Positions 1 through 12,222 of a DNA stretch of 64,000 bases are shown here, piece after piece (position 1 is the first letter of the stretch; each line of letters starts with the position of its first letter). The notes beneath the pieces were generated by a model that did not search any database, had not been told where the DNA came from, and saw only the letters and a list, made by a program, of their open reading frames with translations. Source of the DNA: Trichoderma breve (lineage: Eukaryota; Ascomycota; Sordariomycetes; Hypocreales; Hypocreaceae); assembly GCF_028502605.1 (NCBI RefSeq), contig NC_079233.1, forward strand, positions 992,001 through 1,056,000, given 5' to 3'. A program made the position numbers and the translations under genes.

Positions 1-662
1 GCAGCGTGTAGGTGCATAGCCAGATCTCGACAAAGCAGCGTGCAGATTTCAGTGCAAGGCAATACGCAAAATTCACGGCCGACGAGCAAACGACACAACC
101 AACAAGGAGCTGCAGGCATGCGATATCTTGCATGAGAAGCTCTCAGACCTCTGGCTGACACGGCACCTGTGTTTTCACCCCGCAGAACCCCGATAAGGGC
201 CCTCTTAAAAGACCCTGTGGGGAGCTCTCGGACTGGCGTCATTCCTCGCCTCCCAAAGTCAAACCTCAACCCTCCCAACCATCGAGTCTCTTTCCAGACT
301 CACGGGAAAAGAGCTGCTGCGCAGCTTCAGGCAGCTTCTGGTAGCTGCAACTCATCACGTCTTGCTGCATTGGCCGTTTGCTGTTCTTGATTGATTGGTC
401 AAGCACGCCCCTCTTGCGCTTGACATTTCCAGAGCGATCCATTTATCTGCTTTTCTGTCCTTTGTTTATGCTCACATACCGTCTTTTACTCAGCCATCAA
501 TTGCTTTCACTCTTTACCAGACTATCTATACCCTCGCTTTCTACTTCAATATTTTGATACTTTTATTCTCATTACAGCGCTTTTGCTTTCTCCCTGATAT
601 ATATCACTTACACACATCTTTGATATACATCTTGCTTCCTTCAAGTTGCGCAGAGCTTTCTC
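1..662. other. Upstream region and 5' leader of the Argonaute gene
   Basis: No convincing gene is visible here. The last ~200 bases are pyrimidine-rich, as in many filamentous-fungal 5' leaders, and run straight into the Argonaute start at 663. The short open frames present have no recognisable composition or domain. Confidence 0.5.
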
Positions 663-3600
663 ATGGCTGACAGAGGCAACCGCGGCAACCGCGGCGGCGA
701 CCGGGGCCGGGGTAGCGATCGAGGACGGGGTGGCGGCCGAGGTGGTGATAGGGGCCGGGGCGGCGATCGGGGTCGAGGCGGCGGTGACCGAGGCGGTGGC
801 GGCGACCGGGGTGGTGGCCGAGGAAGAGGAGGCTTTGATCGCGGCGACTACGGCGGAGGCCGCGGGAGAGGCGGTTACGATCGTGGAGATTACGGCGGAG
901 GTCGTGGCAGAGGAGGCTACGATCGTGGAGGAGGAGAACGCGGCGGTTATCGTGGTAGCTTCAGCGGCTTCCGGGGAGATGGTTCGCGAGGCGGCGGTCG
1001 AGGTCGGGGCCGGGGGCGTGATGTCTCTCCTGGTATTTCCAGGGCCTTTGGGTAAGTCTTTATCTTTCACATCATTGTCAACATTTGCCTAACTCATCCT
1101 GTAGCTACGGCGATGCGATTCCAACTCCCAATGCTGAAGTCGCCCAACTTGAAACCCAGATTGTCTCACTGCAATCCGCCTCGCTTGCATCCATCACCTC
1201 TCAGATGGCTGGCATGAGTGTTAAAGGCAAAAAGAGAGGAGGCGGCAATGTTGGCCCCAAACCCCCGCCTCCAATGAACGACCGGCTCCCTGCCAGGCCA
1301 GCGTTCGGCTCACAAGGCAGGCCCGTCGTTCTTTGGGCAAATTACTTCAAGGTCAATGTCACCCGTGATTCTTTCTTCAAGTATACCATTGAGGTCAAGA
1401 AGAAGGTCACCAAGTCGGCAGCTCCGAAAAAGGGATCCAAGCGTGGTGGCAAAGCCTCCTCAAGGCCAGCTCCCGACACAGGGGGGACACAGGAAACTGA
1501 ACAGGAGGTCAGGGGCAGGGAACTTTTTCTCGTTATCAGAGAGACCCTTGCAAAGCTTTTGGAGCAAGACAAGTCTTTTGTCGCTGCCTCAGAGTTCAAG
1601 AGCCAGATCATCACGCTCAAAAAAGTCAACCTCCCTGAAAACCCCATGATCATCCAGATTCCCAAAGATGAGGGAGATGATGAGGTCTTGGAAACCTATC
1701 GTGTCCATTTTCACGGCCCCAGTGAGATTAATGTGGGCAGCATGAAGAAGTATCTGACGTCCTCGGCTGACGAGCCGGTTACCAATGAAGACGTCGCCTT
1801 CCCACGCTTCCCCGAAGCCGTCGATGCTCTCAACACCATTTTGGGTCACGGGCCAAGGAGCGATTTCGACAAAACCGGTACCATTGGGTCACACCGTTTC
1901 TTCCCCTTTGGCAACGACAAGGTTATCGAAAAGCTCACCCATAACTGGCATGCCCTGTCCGCCGCCCGCGGCTATTTTCAATCTACACGTCTGGGAACAG
2001 GCCGCATCCTGCTAAACGTCAACGTGACACACGGTGTCTTTAGGCTGTCAGGCTCATTGACGGACATACTCGACAACCTAGGCTTGAGGGCTGCTCCAAA
2101 GACCGACTACCAAGCCATGAAGAAACTCAGGGCCTTTGGTAAATTCCTGCCCAAATCGCGTGCTTGGAGAACCATGATTCTCGCCACAGGCAAAAAAATT
2201 CGTCGATCCAAGGCCATACAGGGGTTGGCCACTGCTGGGGATGTATTCCGTAAAGGGCGTGGTATTGCCAATCCACCAAAGTTTGACCGTGATTGGGAGT
2301 ATGCGGGACCAAAAAATGTCCAGTTTTGGCAGAACACGGATGGAGGAGGAGGCCGATATATCACAGTCTTCGACTATTTCAAACAGAGTAAGCAACCCCC
2401 CCTCCCTCCTTTTTTTTTTTTTTTTTTTTTTTTTTGATATTTTTCTTTTCGACGTTCGTTCGTTTTCGAGAGATTGGGTCTAACATGAGTCGAAGGCTTT
2501 GACATTACACTGAAAGATTATCCGTTGATCGACATGGGCACTGACCAAAATCCCTTCACTTACATTCCGGCCGAGATGGTGGAGATCCAGCCTGGACAGG
2601 CGATCAAAGCCACTCTCACCATGGAGGAGACAACAGCAATGCTTGAATTTGCATGCCGCTCGCCATATTCCAATGCTCTGTCGATTAGCGCGGCCAGCCG
2701 TCAGGCTCTCAATCTTGACGACAACGAACTAGACAAATTCGGCCTCTCTGTCGACAAGAGGTTGCTTACCGTACAGGGAAGAATTCTCAATGCGCCGATG
2801 GTGAGCTATATTGCCAATGGTAAGAGGGCTGACGTAGCTCCATCCAAGGGCCAATGGAACATGAGATCAGTTAAGGTCGTCAAGCCAGGCAAGAGGTTTG
2901 AGCGCTGGACTTGGGTCAATCTCATGGCAGATCATCAGCGTAGGAGGGCCGTCGATAAATCGGTGGTGTTAAGTTACGGAGAATGGTTGGTTAGTATGGG
3001 CATCAACATCAACAAAACCCCCATGGATCCATTCCGGGAGGTGGCCGATCCCTCGAATCTTGAGAATGTCTTTGACTGGCTGAAAAAGAATGATGTCCAG
3101 CTCTTCGTCATCATCCTTCCCGAAAAGGACTCCACCGGCTTATATAGCAGGATCAAGACGCTGGGCGACTGTACGTATGGAATTCATACGAGTTGCGTAG
3201 TAGCCCAGCAGTTTGCAAAGGCAAATCCAGCCTATTTTGCCAACGTCGGGCTCAAGATCAACCTGAAGGCCGGCGGCACCAACCACAAGCTACGAGACGA
3301 TTTTGGCATTCTAAGTGATGGCAAGGCCATGATTGTTGGCTACGATGTTACTCACCCAACCAACATGAGCCAGAGGAAAAGCAGCGATACTCCCAGTCTG
3401 GCGGGCTTCGTATCCAGCATCGACAGAGATCTCGCCCAATGGCCTGCGATAGCGTGGGAGCAACCTCCAAGGCAAGAGATGCTCAGCGACAAACTACTAG
3501 ATGCATTTATGATACGGCTGGATACCTGGAGCAAGCACAATGGAAACAAATATCCAGAAAACATCGTCATCTACCGAGACGGCGTCTCCGAGAGTCAATT

Positions 3601-4165
3601 TTCCCAGGTGCTCGACAATGAACTGCCGATCATCAGAGAGGCCTGCCGCAAGAAGTATCCCGCCACCCAGGCCCAGCCAAAACTCACAATTTTGGTCGCG
3701 GTGAAGCGGCACCAGACTCGCTTTTACCCTACCTCAGCAGATGATATGTCCAAATCTGGCAACACTATCAATGGAACGGTTGTGGATCGGGGCGTGACCC
3801 AGGCAAGGTACTGGGACTTCTTCATGACAGCCCACGAAGCCCTTCAAGGCACCGCTCGGCCAGCCCACTATACCGTTCTTCTCGACGAAATCTTCCGCGC
3901 GAAGTTCGGGGCTAAGGCCACCGACGAGCTGGAGCGTCTAACGCACGAGCTGTGCTATCTCTTTGGCCGCGCCACCAAGGCTGTCAGCATCTGTCCGCCA
4001 GCGTATTATGCGGACATTGTCTGCGAACGGGCTCGCCAACACCGCCCTGAGCATTACGGAGCTGGTGATGATACGGAGAGTGTGTCAACGATATCCGGGG
4101 CCGGAGGTGGCACGGCAGGGAGACAGGTGCATGCCAATCTCAGGGATAGTATGTATTATATTTGA
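663..4165 (+). CDS. Argonaute (QDE-2 type) with RGG-rich N-terminus
   Basis: Small-RNA-guided silencing protein. Model: exons 663-1051, 1105-2387 and 2496-4165, giving 1113 aa; the splice sites are GTAAGT, GTAAGC and AG, and the phases join cleanly. Residues 1 to ~125 are almost pure RGG/GGR/DRG repeats, a low-complexity RNA-binding or methylation-type tail common in fungal Argonautes. Then follow the N domain, a PAZ region (about 450-600) and a C-terminal PIWI domain. In PIWI the slicer tetrad appears complete: D841 (GYDVTHP), E885 (RQEML), D919 (YRDGVSE) and H1015 (RPAHYTVL). This suggests an enzyme able to cleave target RNA, as known for QDE-2. It ends in ...DSMYYI, close to the usual Argonaute C-terminus. 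Intron 2 holds a run of 26 T. N. crassa QDE-2 is shorter, partly because its low-complexity tail is shorter. Confidence 0.93.
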
Positions 4166-4729
4166 GCGATTATGATTGATGGGAACAGCAAATTTAGGAT
4201 AAGCTGAGATTGTCTTTGAGAAGCTTATACGGCATAGCTTAGTATTTTAGATATTCAGCGGCTTTTTAAAAGAAATTGAATGCAAGCGTGTTTTTGAAAG
4301 CGGGACCTAGAATAGCAGCAGATGTCTTATGTTATGTGACGGCCAATTAGATATTGAAGCATATTGATTGCAAATATGGCAGGCATGTTTGTATTTCGTT
4401 TCCCTGTAGTAGAGTAGTTTTCACGCGTGAAGAAAGGCGAGCATATTGTTCACATGTGATGACGCTTTATAGATTTATATCGAACATATCATAATTTCTA
4501 ATTCATTGATGGTCATTATGTATGAATCGGATTGCCGGCCCATTATCATCACACTAGATACAGAGTCCTGACTGCTCATGGACATGTACTCTCAATACTA
4601 GATTTGGGCTATTTGCTGCATCGAGTTTGTACAATGCAAAAAGAGAAGAAAAAGAAAAGCCTCTATCTAAACGAAAATATGCCGCCAAACTAACAAAAGA
4701 AAGAAGCCCAGAAAAAGACATTGTCTACT
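4166..4729. other. Intergenic region between convergent genes
   Basis: It holds the 3' ends of Argonaute (+) and the alpha/beta hydrolase (-). It is AT-rich, and I see no gene in it. Confidence 0.5.
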
Positions 4730-6214
4730 CTACAAGTTCGCTTTCGTCTTGTCACTCTTACGATTCGCCACAAGGCGCTTCATAAACTCATCATCCAACG
4801 TCGATTTCTCTTCCAATGGCTTCTTCGCCCATTCCTCATACTCTTTCTCTTCCTCCCACCACTTGTCCATCTCTGTCTTGGCCCACTCGGCTGCAGCCTT
4901 TGCGCAGAACACGGGCTCTTCTAGAGGCACGAGGTGGCCGCTCTTGGGGTGCGTGACCTCTTTTACGCGGCCGGCTTTGGCGCCTCCGCTGCCTCCGACG
5001 CCGGTGCCTGTCTTTTCGAGCTTTTCGCGGATTAGATGGGGGAGGGAGACGTCGCTTGTGGCGCCGAAGATGTATAGGACTGGGGGGCGGAGATGGGGGA
5101 GGCGGGCTGCGGTGTTGTTGCCCTCGGAGCGGTAGAAGGGGAAGACGGGGGGAGTGTCTGGATCGAAGTCATGATCGGGGGCGCGGGAAGGGTGAGTGAT
5201 GAGTTTGCTGACGGGGTCGATGGCCGGCCAAAGGGGACGAATAAAAGTAAAGACCTCCTGGTGCTTGGTTGTAGTAAGGCGGACGGGGGTCTGGGATTCG
5301 TCCTGCTGAGAAGTAGACGAAGCCTCGACATCGCGCAGGCCGTACCGGATGAAGAGATCGAGCACACGAGGATCCCATGCCTGATAGAACGGTTTCGAGC
5401 GGAACGCGGCGGCGGCGGCGGCACGAGAAGGCCAGACCTCGCGGCGGGTGGCGCTGAGGGAGGCCGGCCCGCGGTATGTCTCGGGCGAGCTGGGAAGCTT
5501 CTTGGGGGCGGTGAAGCGGGCGATGACGGGGTCGAGCATGACGATGCCGGTGAAGAGGCGCGGGTGCATGAGGGCGACGTTTGTGAGGGCGTTTGCGCCA
5601 AAGGAGTGGCCCATGGCGATGATGGGCCGGGGCATGCGGAAGGTGTTGATGACGTGGAGGATGTCGCGGGCGTAGTCGAGCCAGTTGGCTGTGTTTACAT
5701 GTTAGTATATTTACATATTTATTACGTGTATATTGTAGGATGGAAGATATGAGATGGGGGGTAGAGTGAGGTGAGATGAAGGATGAGAGATGAGAAGAGA
5801 CGTACGGTCATTGCCCAGGTTGGCCGCATTGAGGATGCCACTTTGGCCTTGGTGAGCGGCATCAGTGATCCAGATGGCACGCAACCGAAGACCCTGCTTT
5901 TCCAATTCTTTCAAGAATTCCTCGTAGAGAGGCTCATAGAGTTCCTGGTTTTTGTTTAGCGCTCTGCATCATGATATCTTGAGGGTGAGAGTGGGACAGA
6001 CCTTTGGAAAGCCATTTGCATGAGAGCCCACGATGGTGATGTCGCCTTTGCGCGGAGGGCCGCCGTTCCGGGGAGTGTATTGCTTTACGCTGAGCAGAAA
6101 CGGTTCGTCTTGCGAGACTGCGGTTGCGCGAGGGTATTCCCGTATGTGCGATGCCTGGACGGTGTGCTCGCGGATGTCGAAGACGGAGGATGAGGGTGAG
6201 GAGGAAGAAGCCAT
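4730..6214 (-). CDS. Alpha/beta hydrolase, probably peroxisomal
   Basis: Model on the minus strand: exons 6214-6002, 5944-5806 and 5688-4730, giving 436 aa. The first intron falls after GFPK and the second inside NDP-NWLD. The catalytic triad of an AB-hydrolase is visible: nucleophile S146 in GHSFG, an acidic residue in the FGATSDVS strand and a late histidine in SGHLVP. The protein ends in KANL. That is not a canonical SKL, but it matches the unusual PTS1 known from human catalase, so peroxisomal import is plausible. The family resembles fungal peroxisomal hydrolases near AKT2-type proteins (established knowledge, loosely applied). The substrate is unknown. It is divergent from the OB-fold gene at 7139. 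Confidence 0.85.
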
Positions 6215-7138
6215 GGTGGTGTCGCCCTATCTATGTATACGTGTGTATATACAGGATATGAATTCTAGTTATAACAAGGCACAAGGCAGAGGGGAATCTC
6301 GATGGCGGCTGTGCTATTTGAATTGATAAAGAGGAAGACTGAGTGAGAGGCCGTTTGTATCGCGTCGGGATTCCACGATAGTTGGTCTATATGTGAGTTG
6401 CCGGCTCAGCAAGACTCTTTAAGTTGATCGCTGAATCTTAGCAACCTGGCTTCGTGAATAGGACAGTCCTGGATAGTCTCAGCTCCATTCTTTCAGAAGC
6501 AAACGGCAGGCCGCATGCAAGATGCTCCTTATGGGCTCTGCTCGGCATGGCTGGGTTTTCTGGGGTTCGGGTGGAGATTGAGCCTCGGCAAAGACGATTG
6601 GAGATGCTGGTACCTGAATCGGGGGCCAGACAAACACGCTGGCAGATGTTCTGAGGCCGATTCGATTATAGTGGCGTTATGGCGACGGCTGATACCGTTT
6701 AGGTGCTGACTAGTGCAAATCTCAGCTTCATTGTCAGTATGGAGAAGCGCGCTTAGGGGCCTTAGGTAATGGAATAACGGGGTTTGAGAGGACACGTGAA
6801 GTGGAGAGAGTTTTGAAGCTTTTTGACACTTTCACGTTCAACTTCTAGAAACCCAACTACGAAATACCACGTATCAATGTCTAATGAATAGCATGTTTAT
6901 TGCACCAACATCTTACAGAGTCACAAGCAACCAATACTCACGTGTGCGGGTTACATGGACTCGTACATGGCCACGTACTAAATCCGGGGCATGACAGGGG
7001 TCTTTTGTGGAGGCGGTTGGTTGGTTCCAACAGCATCGCAGTAAGAGAGAGATAGCCTCAAACTGGGACACACAAACACGAATACAAAGGAAACAGTGCA
7101 ACGTCAATCCTTGGCAGCATTCTCATTGACCAAGAGAT
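6215..7138. other. Divergent promoter region
   Basis: These 924 bases separate the hydrolase start (-) from the OB-fold gene start (+). Only short unrelated open frames occur. I see no RNA gene or repeat. Confidence 0.5.
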
Positions 7139-8233
7139 ATGCCTGCACCAGCACCAACGCCATTGCCTAGCCTCATCCTCTTCGTTGGAGCCCCGTCTCC
7201 AGCCTCTGTGAACCCCCAATCCTGCACTCTCAACAGCTTTGAGGAGTCATTCCACACCATATTTGGCCCTCTAGACACCGGCAAGCCCAAACTACGGCAA
7301 CACACAGACCCGACCTCGGACGCTGAAATTGCATCACAAACCCACGCCGTTTGGCGGTCTGTGCCGCTCAACCGTCGTCCTCTTCACACTGGCCTGAGCC
7401 AAAATCACAGCATCCTAGACATCCCCTTTCAAGCTCATCGCGAGTTCTTCACCACGGCGGATGCTCTCCCTGGAGATGATACACAATCCTTTGACCGTGG
7501 CGACGATGGAGGAACACTCCTCACACAATTTGTTGAGGAGTCGCTGGCCGCTCACAACTTGATACCATCCAGTCAACTGGGCAGTTTCAGCTTGAACACA
7601 ACTGAAGATACTACATCATTCACCACAACCTCTTCAAACGAGGTCTCCCTGCAAGACCCCACTCGGTCACTACCGACGCCGGTGCCATCACACCTCTCAG
7701 ATTTAGAAGACGTTCCTTCAGCAGCTCGCATCCTCGCCCTGAGCCCCCAGACAGTGACACTGAATTTGATCGTTGCCGTTATCTCCATCGCCCAGCCTCG
7801 GACTGTCACAACGCGTTGGGGCACAACTTTATCGCTGGTTGAAGTCCTGGTTGGTGATGACACCAAATCAGGTTTTGCGGTAACTTTTTGGCTATCCAAC
7901 GACCAGGTCTCAACCAGCCAAGTGAGCAAGCTCCGCCGACAAGACGTTGTGTTGATGGAAAATGTGGCACTTCACGTTTTCCGCGGCAAGGTTTATGGCC
8001 AAAGTCTGCGCAAGAATTTGACGCGTGTGAGCCTCCTATGGCGGAGCGGAGGGGGCGGCTACTATGATAATAAAGACATCGCTAGACGAACGGCTGCGAA
8101 GCATCCTCAACGGGAAAAGACACGACTCGTCAAAGATTGGGTTATTCAGTTTGTTGGACGAGATTTGGGAGCAACCACACGAAAAGAGGCCAGCCGGAAA
8201 TCGTGGGATCGGCCTCCCGATGATACCCAGTAA
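7139..8233 (+). CDS. OB-fold-like protein of unknown function
   Basis: Intronless frame of 364 aa starting at an ATG in good context (gagatATGcc). The first ~185 residues are rich in S, T, P and D and look disordered. Residues ~185-300 look like a single OB-fold: a run of beta-type segments (TVTLNLIVAVISIAQP, TRWGTTLSLVEVLVGDD, FAVTFWLS, DVVLMENVALHVFRGKVYGQSL) in the order seen in RPA-like single-strand nucleic-acid-binding domains. The tail is basic. The fold is my inference from pattern and I cannot name the family. Telomere-, replication- or repair-linked OB proteins are possible relatives. There is no operon-like context. Confidence 0.6.
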   Translation: MPAPAPTPLPSLILFVGAPSPASVNPQSCTLNSFEESFHTIFGPLDTGKPKLRQHTDPTSDAEIASQTHAVWRSVPLNRRPLHTGLSQNHSILDIPFQAHREFFTTADALPGDDTQSFDRGDDGGTLLTQFVEESLAAHNLIPSSQLGSFSLNTTEDTTSFTTTSSNEVSLQDPTRSLPTPVPSHLSDLEDVPSAARILALSPQTVTLNLIVAVISIAQPRTVTTRWGTTLSLVEVLVGDDTKSGFAVTFWLSNDQVSTSQVSKLRRQDVVLMENVALHVFRGKVYGQSLRKNLTRVSLLWRSGGGGYYDNKDIARRTAAKHPQREKTRLVKDWVIQFVGRDLGATTRKEASRKSWDRPPDDTQ

Positions 8234-8418
8234 TGTGAGTGATTCATGCTTCTATTAGATATTGCCAGGATCTATATGTGATTCCTAATTTAATTACACT
8301 ATGCAGCTCAAAATATGCAGTACTATTTGTACATGTCCAAATTCCATGGGTATAGAAAAACACAAAAAGCTCGAAACAAAGGAGTCAGGAGAGTGGAGTG
8401 GTAACTTCAGCTGGGTAA

Positions 8419-10502
8419 TTATACCATGGCCGGTGCCATCTCAGTCTTCTTACCATCCACGCCCTTCTTGACAGATCTCCATTCGAATGCCAGGCAGCAC
8501 AGGAATGCGCATCCGGCACAAGCAACGGAAATGTAATAAGTGTGGCGCAGGCCCAGCATGTATGCCTTCAGTACAGCGTCAAATGCATCAAGGCGGTTGA
8601 TCCCTGCAAGCACGGATTTGATCTCGGAGGCGCCGCTGTTGATGAAGAGCTGAGGGTTGATACCGAGGTTGTCCTTTTCAAGCTGGTGGATGAGTCCGTT
8701 TTGGAAGAGAGTCTGGGCAACAGCAACAAAAACTGCTCCTCCCAGGACCTGGAAAAATTGGACACAGGCAGTGCCGATGGGAACCCATTCCTGCGTGAGG
8801 ACCGTCTGCACAACCAAGACGGCAGTCTGGAAACCAGCTCCGATGCCCAAACCGGCAATGACTTGGTAGCCGAACCACTCCTTGAGCGGGCTGTGGACGT
8901 CGAGAGTCGTAAGCAGGCCCGTTCCGACGGTATACAGAATCATGCATGGAATGATGATGTAGTTGTAGTAACCAATGACCGAGATGAGACCACCGGAGAG
9001 GACCGAGATGAGCACAGTAGAAAGTAGCAGCGGCAAGATCTTGATACCGGCCGTGACGGCACTGACGCCCTGGATGGCTTGGAAGTAGAGGGCTGTTGAC
9101 TCGGTTAGCACAAATTGTTTGGGTTGCTATCGTTGATGTTGTGGAGAGGCAACTCACAAAGATAGTATACAAGAGGGAAGAAGCCGGCGCCGAAAAACAG
9201 ACTGAAGAGCATGGCAGGGAGCACATTGCGGTCCTTGAACATGCGCGGTGGAAGAGTTCCCTTATCGCCCTTCCAGAACTGGATCCCAATAAAGATTGCA
9301 ATCATGAGGCCAAAGCCGACAAAGAGGCCGATAATCTTTGAATTGCTCCAAGCATACTCCGAACCACCCCATTGCAGAGCCAACAGGAGACACACAATGG
9401 CGGGGATGAAGATGGCCGTGCCAAGGATGTCGATCTCGAGGATGCGGGCCATGACGGTCATGTTGAGCGTATCTTCCGAGTTGCGGTTGACGTGCAGGAT
9501 GAGGACGACAATGAGCATGGCGAGGCCACCGATGGGGAGGTTGATGTAGAAGCACCATCTCCAGGAGACGTTTTCGGTGAAAGCACCACCGAGGAGAGGA
9601 CCGGCGACGGAGGCGATTCCCCACATGCCACCGATGAGACCAAAGGCAAGGGGACGCTTGTCGAGGGGCACTGCAGAAAGAATCTAGTTTAGCAAGCTGA
9701 TATTTTATGTTGACAACGGAAAGGGAGTTTGATTAGGAATCATACTTGATAGAGAGATGATGACGATGGAGCCAGAGAACAAGCCCGCCGTTCCAATCTA
9801 GCCGTCTCAGTCAGCACCTTGATATTAAGCTACTATAGCATATGCTTCGAAAGGAAACTTACTCCTGCAATAGCTCGTCCAACAATAAGTGCCTTGGATG
9901 AAGGTGCTACAGCCGAGAGCAAACTGCCGATTTCAAAGATGAAGATGGCGGCGAGATAGGTCCACTTGACGTTGAAGTATTTGTATATGGCACCGTACAT
10001 TGGCTGCAGGGCCGTGGTGGTGAGAAGATAGGCAGAGCCATACCAGCCCTGAATTAAAGAGTCAGTTATTTTGCATAACAATATGCAAAAGGAGCAATTG
10101 ATATCAGATCTCAACGACACGAGAAGAAGAAAATAATTAGAGGAAAAAATAATGCACACTCACAATATCCTTCACACTCTGAAACCTCGCAGTAATCGTT
10201 CCCAGCGCAGGCGCAATAATGGTCTGATCCAGCGCAACAAGGAAAATAGCCATGCACAAGGCAAAGACGATGGAAACGAGCTTGAGTCCCTTGGGATAGT
10301 TGTCTGCAGGGTTCGTCGCCGAGGTTGTCGTCTTGGTGACATCTTCCATGACGCCCCCGTCCTTTTCCTGCGTCACGACATCCTCTCCCGTCACGGCGAT
10401 TTCCTTTTCGACATCGTCGTTGTCGTGGTTCACAGGCGGTGGCAATGAGCCGCGCTCTGTCTTGTCTGATGAAAGACGCGGAGTTGGCGATGCTGAAGAC
10501 AT
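8419..10502 (-). CDS. MFS multidrug/toxin exporter, DHA2 (14-TM) type
   Basis: Minus-strand model: exons 10502-10164, 10048-9863, 9797-9746, 9670-9158 and 9092-8419, giving 587 aa. The third exon is only 52 nt. About 75 N-terminal residues are hydrophilic and acidic. Then come the DHA2 signatures: [11 protein letters not shown] in the first membrane segment, [10 protein letters not shown], the GRAIAGIG turn, and the long motif from GLIGGMWG through GPLLGGAF to [12 protein letters not shown] typical of proton-antiport drug and mycotoxin pumps. The start ATG at 10502 is preferred over upstream codons because the leader fits a cytosolic tail. The substrate cannot be told. There is no biosynthetic gene beside it, so it is more likely a general exporter than a cluster pump. 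Confidence 0.9.
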
Positions 10503-12222
10503 CTCTAACTCGCTTTGTGTATGAAATAACGGAATGAGAAAAACAGAAAAAAGAAAACCAAGTTGGCTCCCTGTTAGTTTTTTTTTTAAGTCCTCCAACA
10601 AAAGGAGCTGAAGAGGCGATCTAGGCTGAAAACCGATCACTGCTAGCGCTTCAGCCTCTCTCGATCGGCTGCGTCTTATCCTTCTTTCGTCTCACTTCCC
10701 TGGCCAATGCAAGGTGCAGAGGGTAGATAATAAAGGAAATACGAAAATCAAGAATGTGGTACACCTTTTCAGCCTTATACCAAACAGTCACATCACATCA
10801 AATCCAACCCACACACCCCCTAGCGACAAAAACCATCGTCTCATCATTCACCGTAAAAACCGTCTCGGCCATCGGAATGACTCAAGCCCATGAGATGCAC
10901 ACTAATTCTAGAGTCCAGTCCTATTTACCGAGCAAGACTAGTACAAACAAGAGCAAAAGAAAAAGAATTTATCAAGCCGTTAATTAAATCCGGCAAACTC
11001 ACTCCATCCAATGCGGCAGATGGCAAGACTCACACGCCCCCTCTCATCCCCACAAAGAAAGACGTGGCGAACCTCTTCACGATACAATATGCCCTCCCTT
11101 CTTCCAAGCCTCTTAGAAAAATCAATCAATGACAAAGCATAACTCCACCCTCCTGCAATCCTTCCTCCCCTTACACGGAAATTAAAGCATTAATGATTTT
11201 TTTGGGGCGGGCTCTATTGTTTTTTTAACCTTTCGTGCCGCCCCGAACCAATCACCAACTACGGCTTTTTTAGTCTGTAAATCCTGCTCATGACTCAAAG
11301 GGTGAATGACGCCTGAAGCAGCTTAGTGGCCCCAAGAGCCAGCTGACCCTAGGAAACGTGGTAGTAAGACGCGGACTTGGAGCTTGACCGATGTCCGAGG
11401 ATCGAAGAGATTTGGATTGAGAGGGGGTGTGCGAAGGTTTCTAATACTCTACGGGAGAATAACCTAGCTGCCGCTGGTATGGAGCAGGGGAGCAGGGGAG
11501 CATTAATTGTTATAATGGAAATCAACACACGATATGGAAGAGTTGGTGTTGAGTTTCCCAGTGTAACAGCAAATGCATCATACCGCTTTCACAAGAAACA
11601 TGCAGTAGAAATGTAACATCAACAAAGAAGGATCGATATACCAAACTTACAGTTCATTCACAACTTCACGTACTAAAAATCCTTTTTCTAAATCCATACA
11701 TACATACGCGTACACACTCCTCAGATCCTACACCAAGCTTCGCAAACCCGCTAATAAAAGGCCCAGAACCCACATTCTTACAAGGAACCGCATCTCCACC
11801 CGCAAAAGCTTAGCCCAACTTCCCCCCTCAATCTTAGATCTCAGGCACACCTTCTCGGTGTTGTCTAAGTTCCGCGTTTATCGGCTTCAGATTGGAACAA
11901 GGAACCGCACATTGTCCGCGCCCACAACCACTTCGCTCTTCATTCGTTGTGCGCGAGTACGTGGCCGAGCGAAATAATTGATAAGATGCCGGATTTTGCA
12001 CTCGCCTTTTTATTATCACCGCGTCACGTCACGGGTATTTCCTCACGGCTGTCGGCTAGGCTAACATCTAGCCTGTTCACAGAGTACCGACGTTTGCATC
12101 TACTTGCAGACAAAGGGGGGAGCAGTTTGGAGTCAGACGGCGTGAAATCATTTCCCCTATCTAGTCTAGACAAAATCAATGCTGGAGATTCTGCGTATTG
12201 CATTTGCGTATTCATCGGGTAC
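10503..12222. other. 1.7 kb intergenic region
   Basis: It lies between the MFS start and the 3' end of the TRAPPC11-like gene. Only short frames occur and none resembles a protein. It contains homopolymer runs (T9 near 10580, T7 near 11200). I see no RNA gene. Confidence 0.45.

Noticed and set aside
546..1070. Antisense frame rich in Ala, Thr, Ser and Val over the RGG tail
   Set aside because: It is a reading of the repetitive RGG-coding DNA in another frame, not a gene.
5093..5752. 219-aa plus-strand frame over the hydrolase exon
   Set aside because: It is the antisense of a GC-rich real exon and lacks any protein pattern.
10503..12222. Possible biosynthetic cluster around the MFS exporter
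   Set aside because: No PKS, NRPS, P450 or other biosynthetic gene is adjacent; the neighbours are housekeeping genes.
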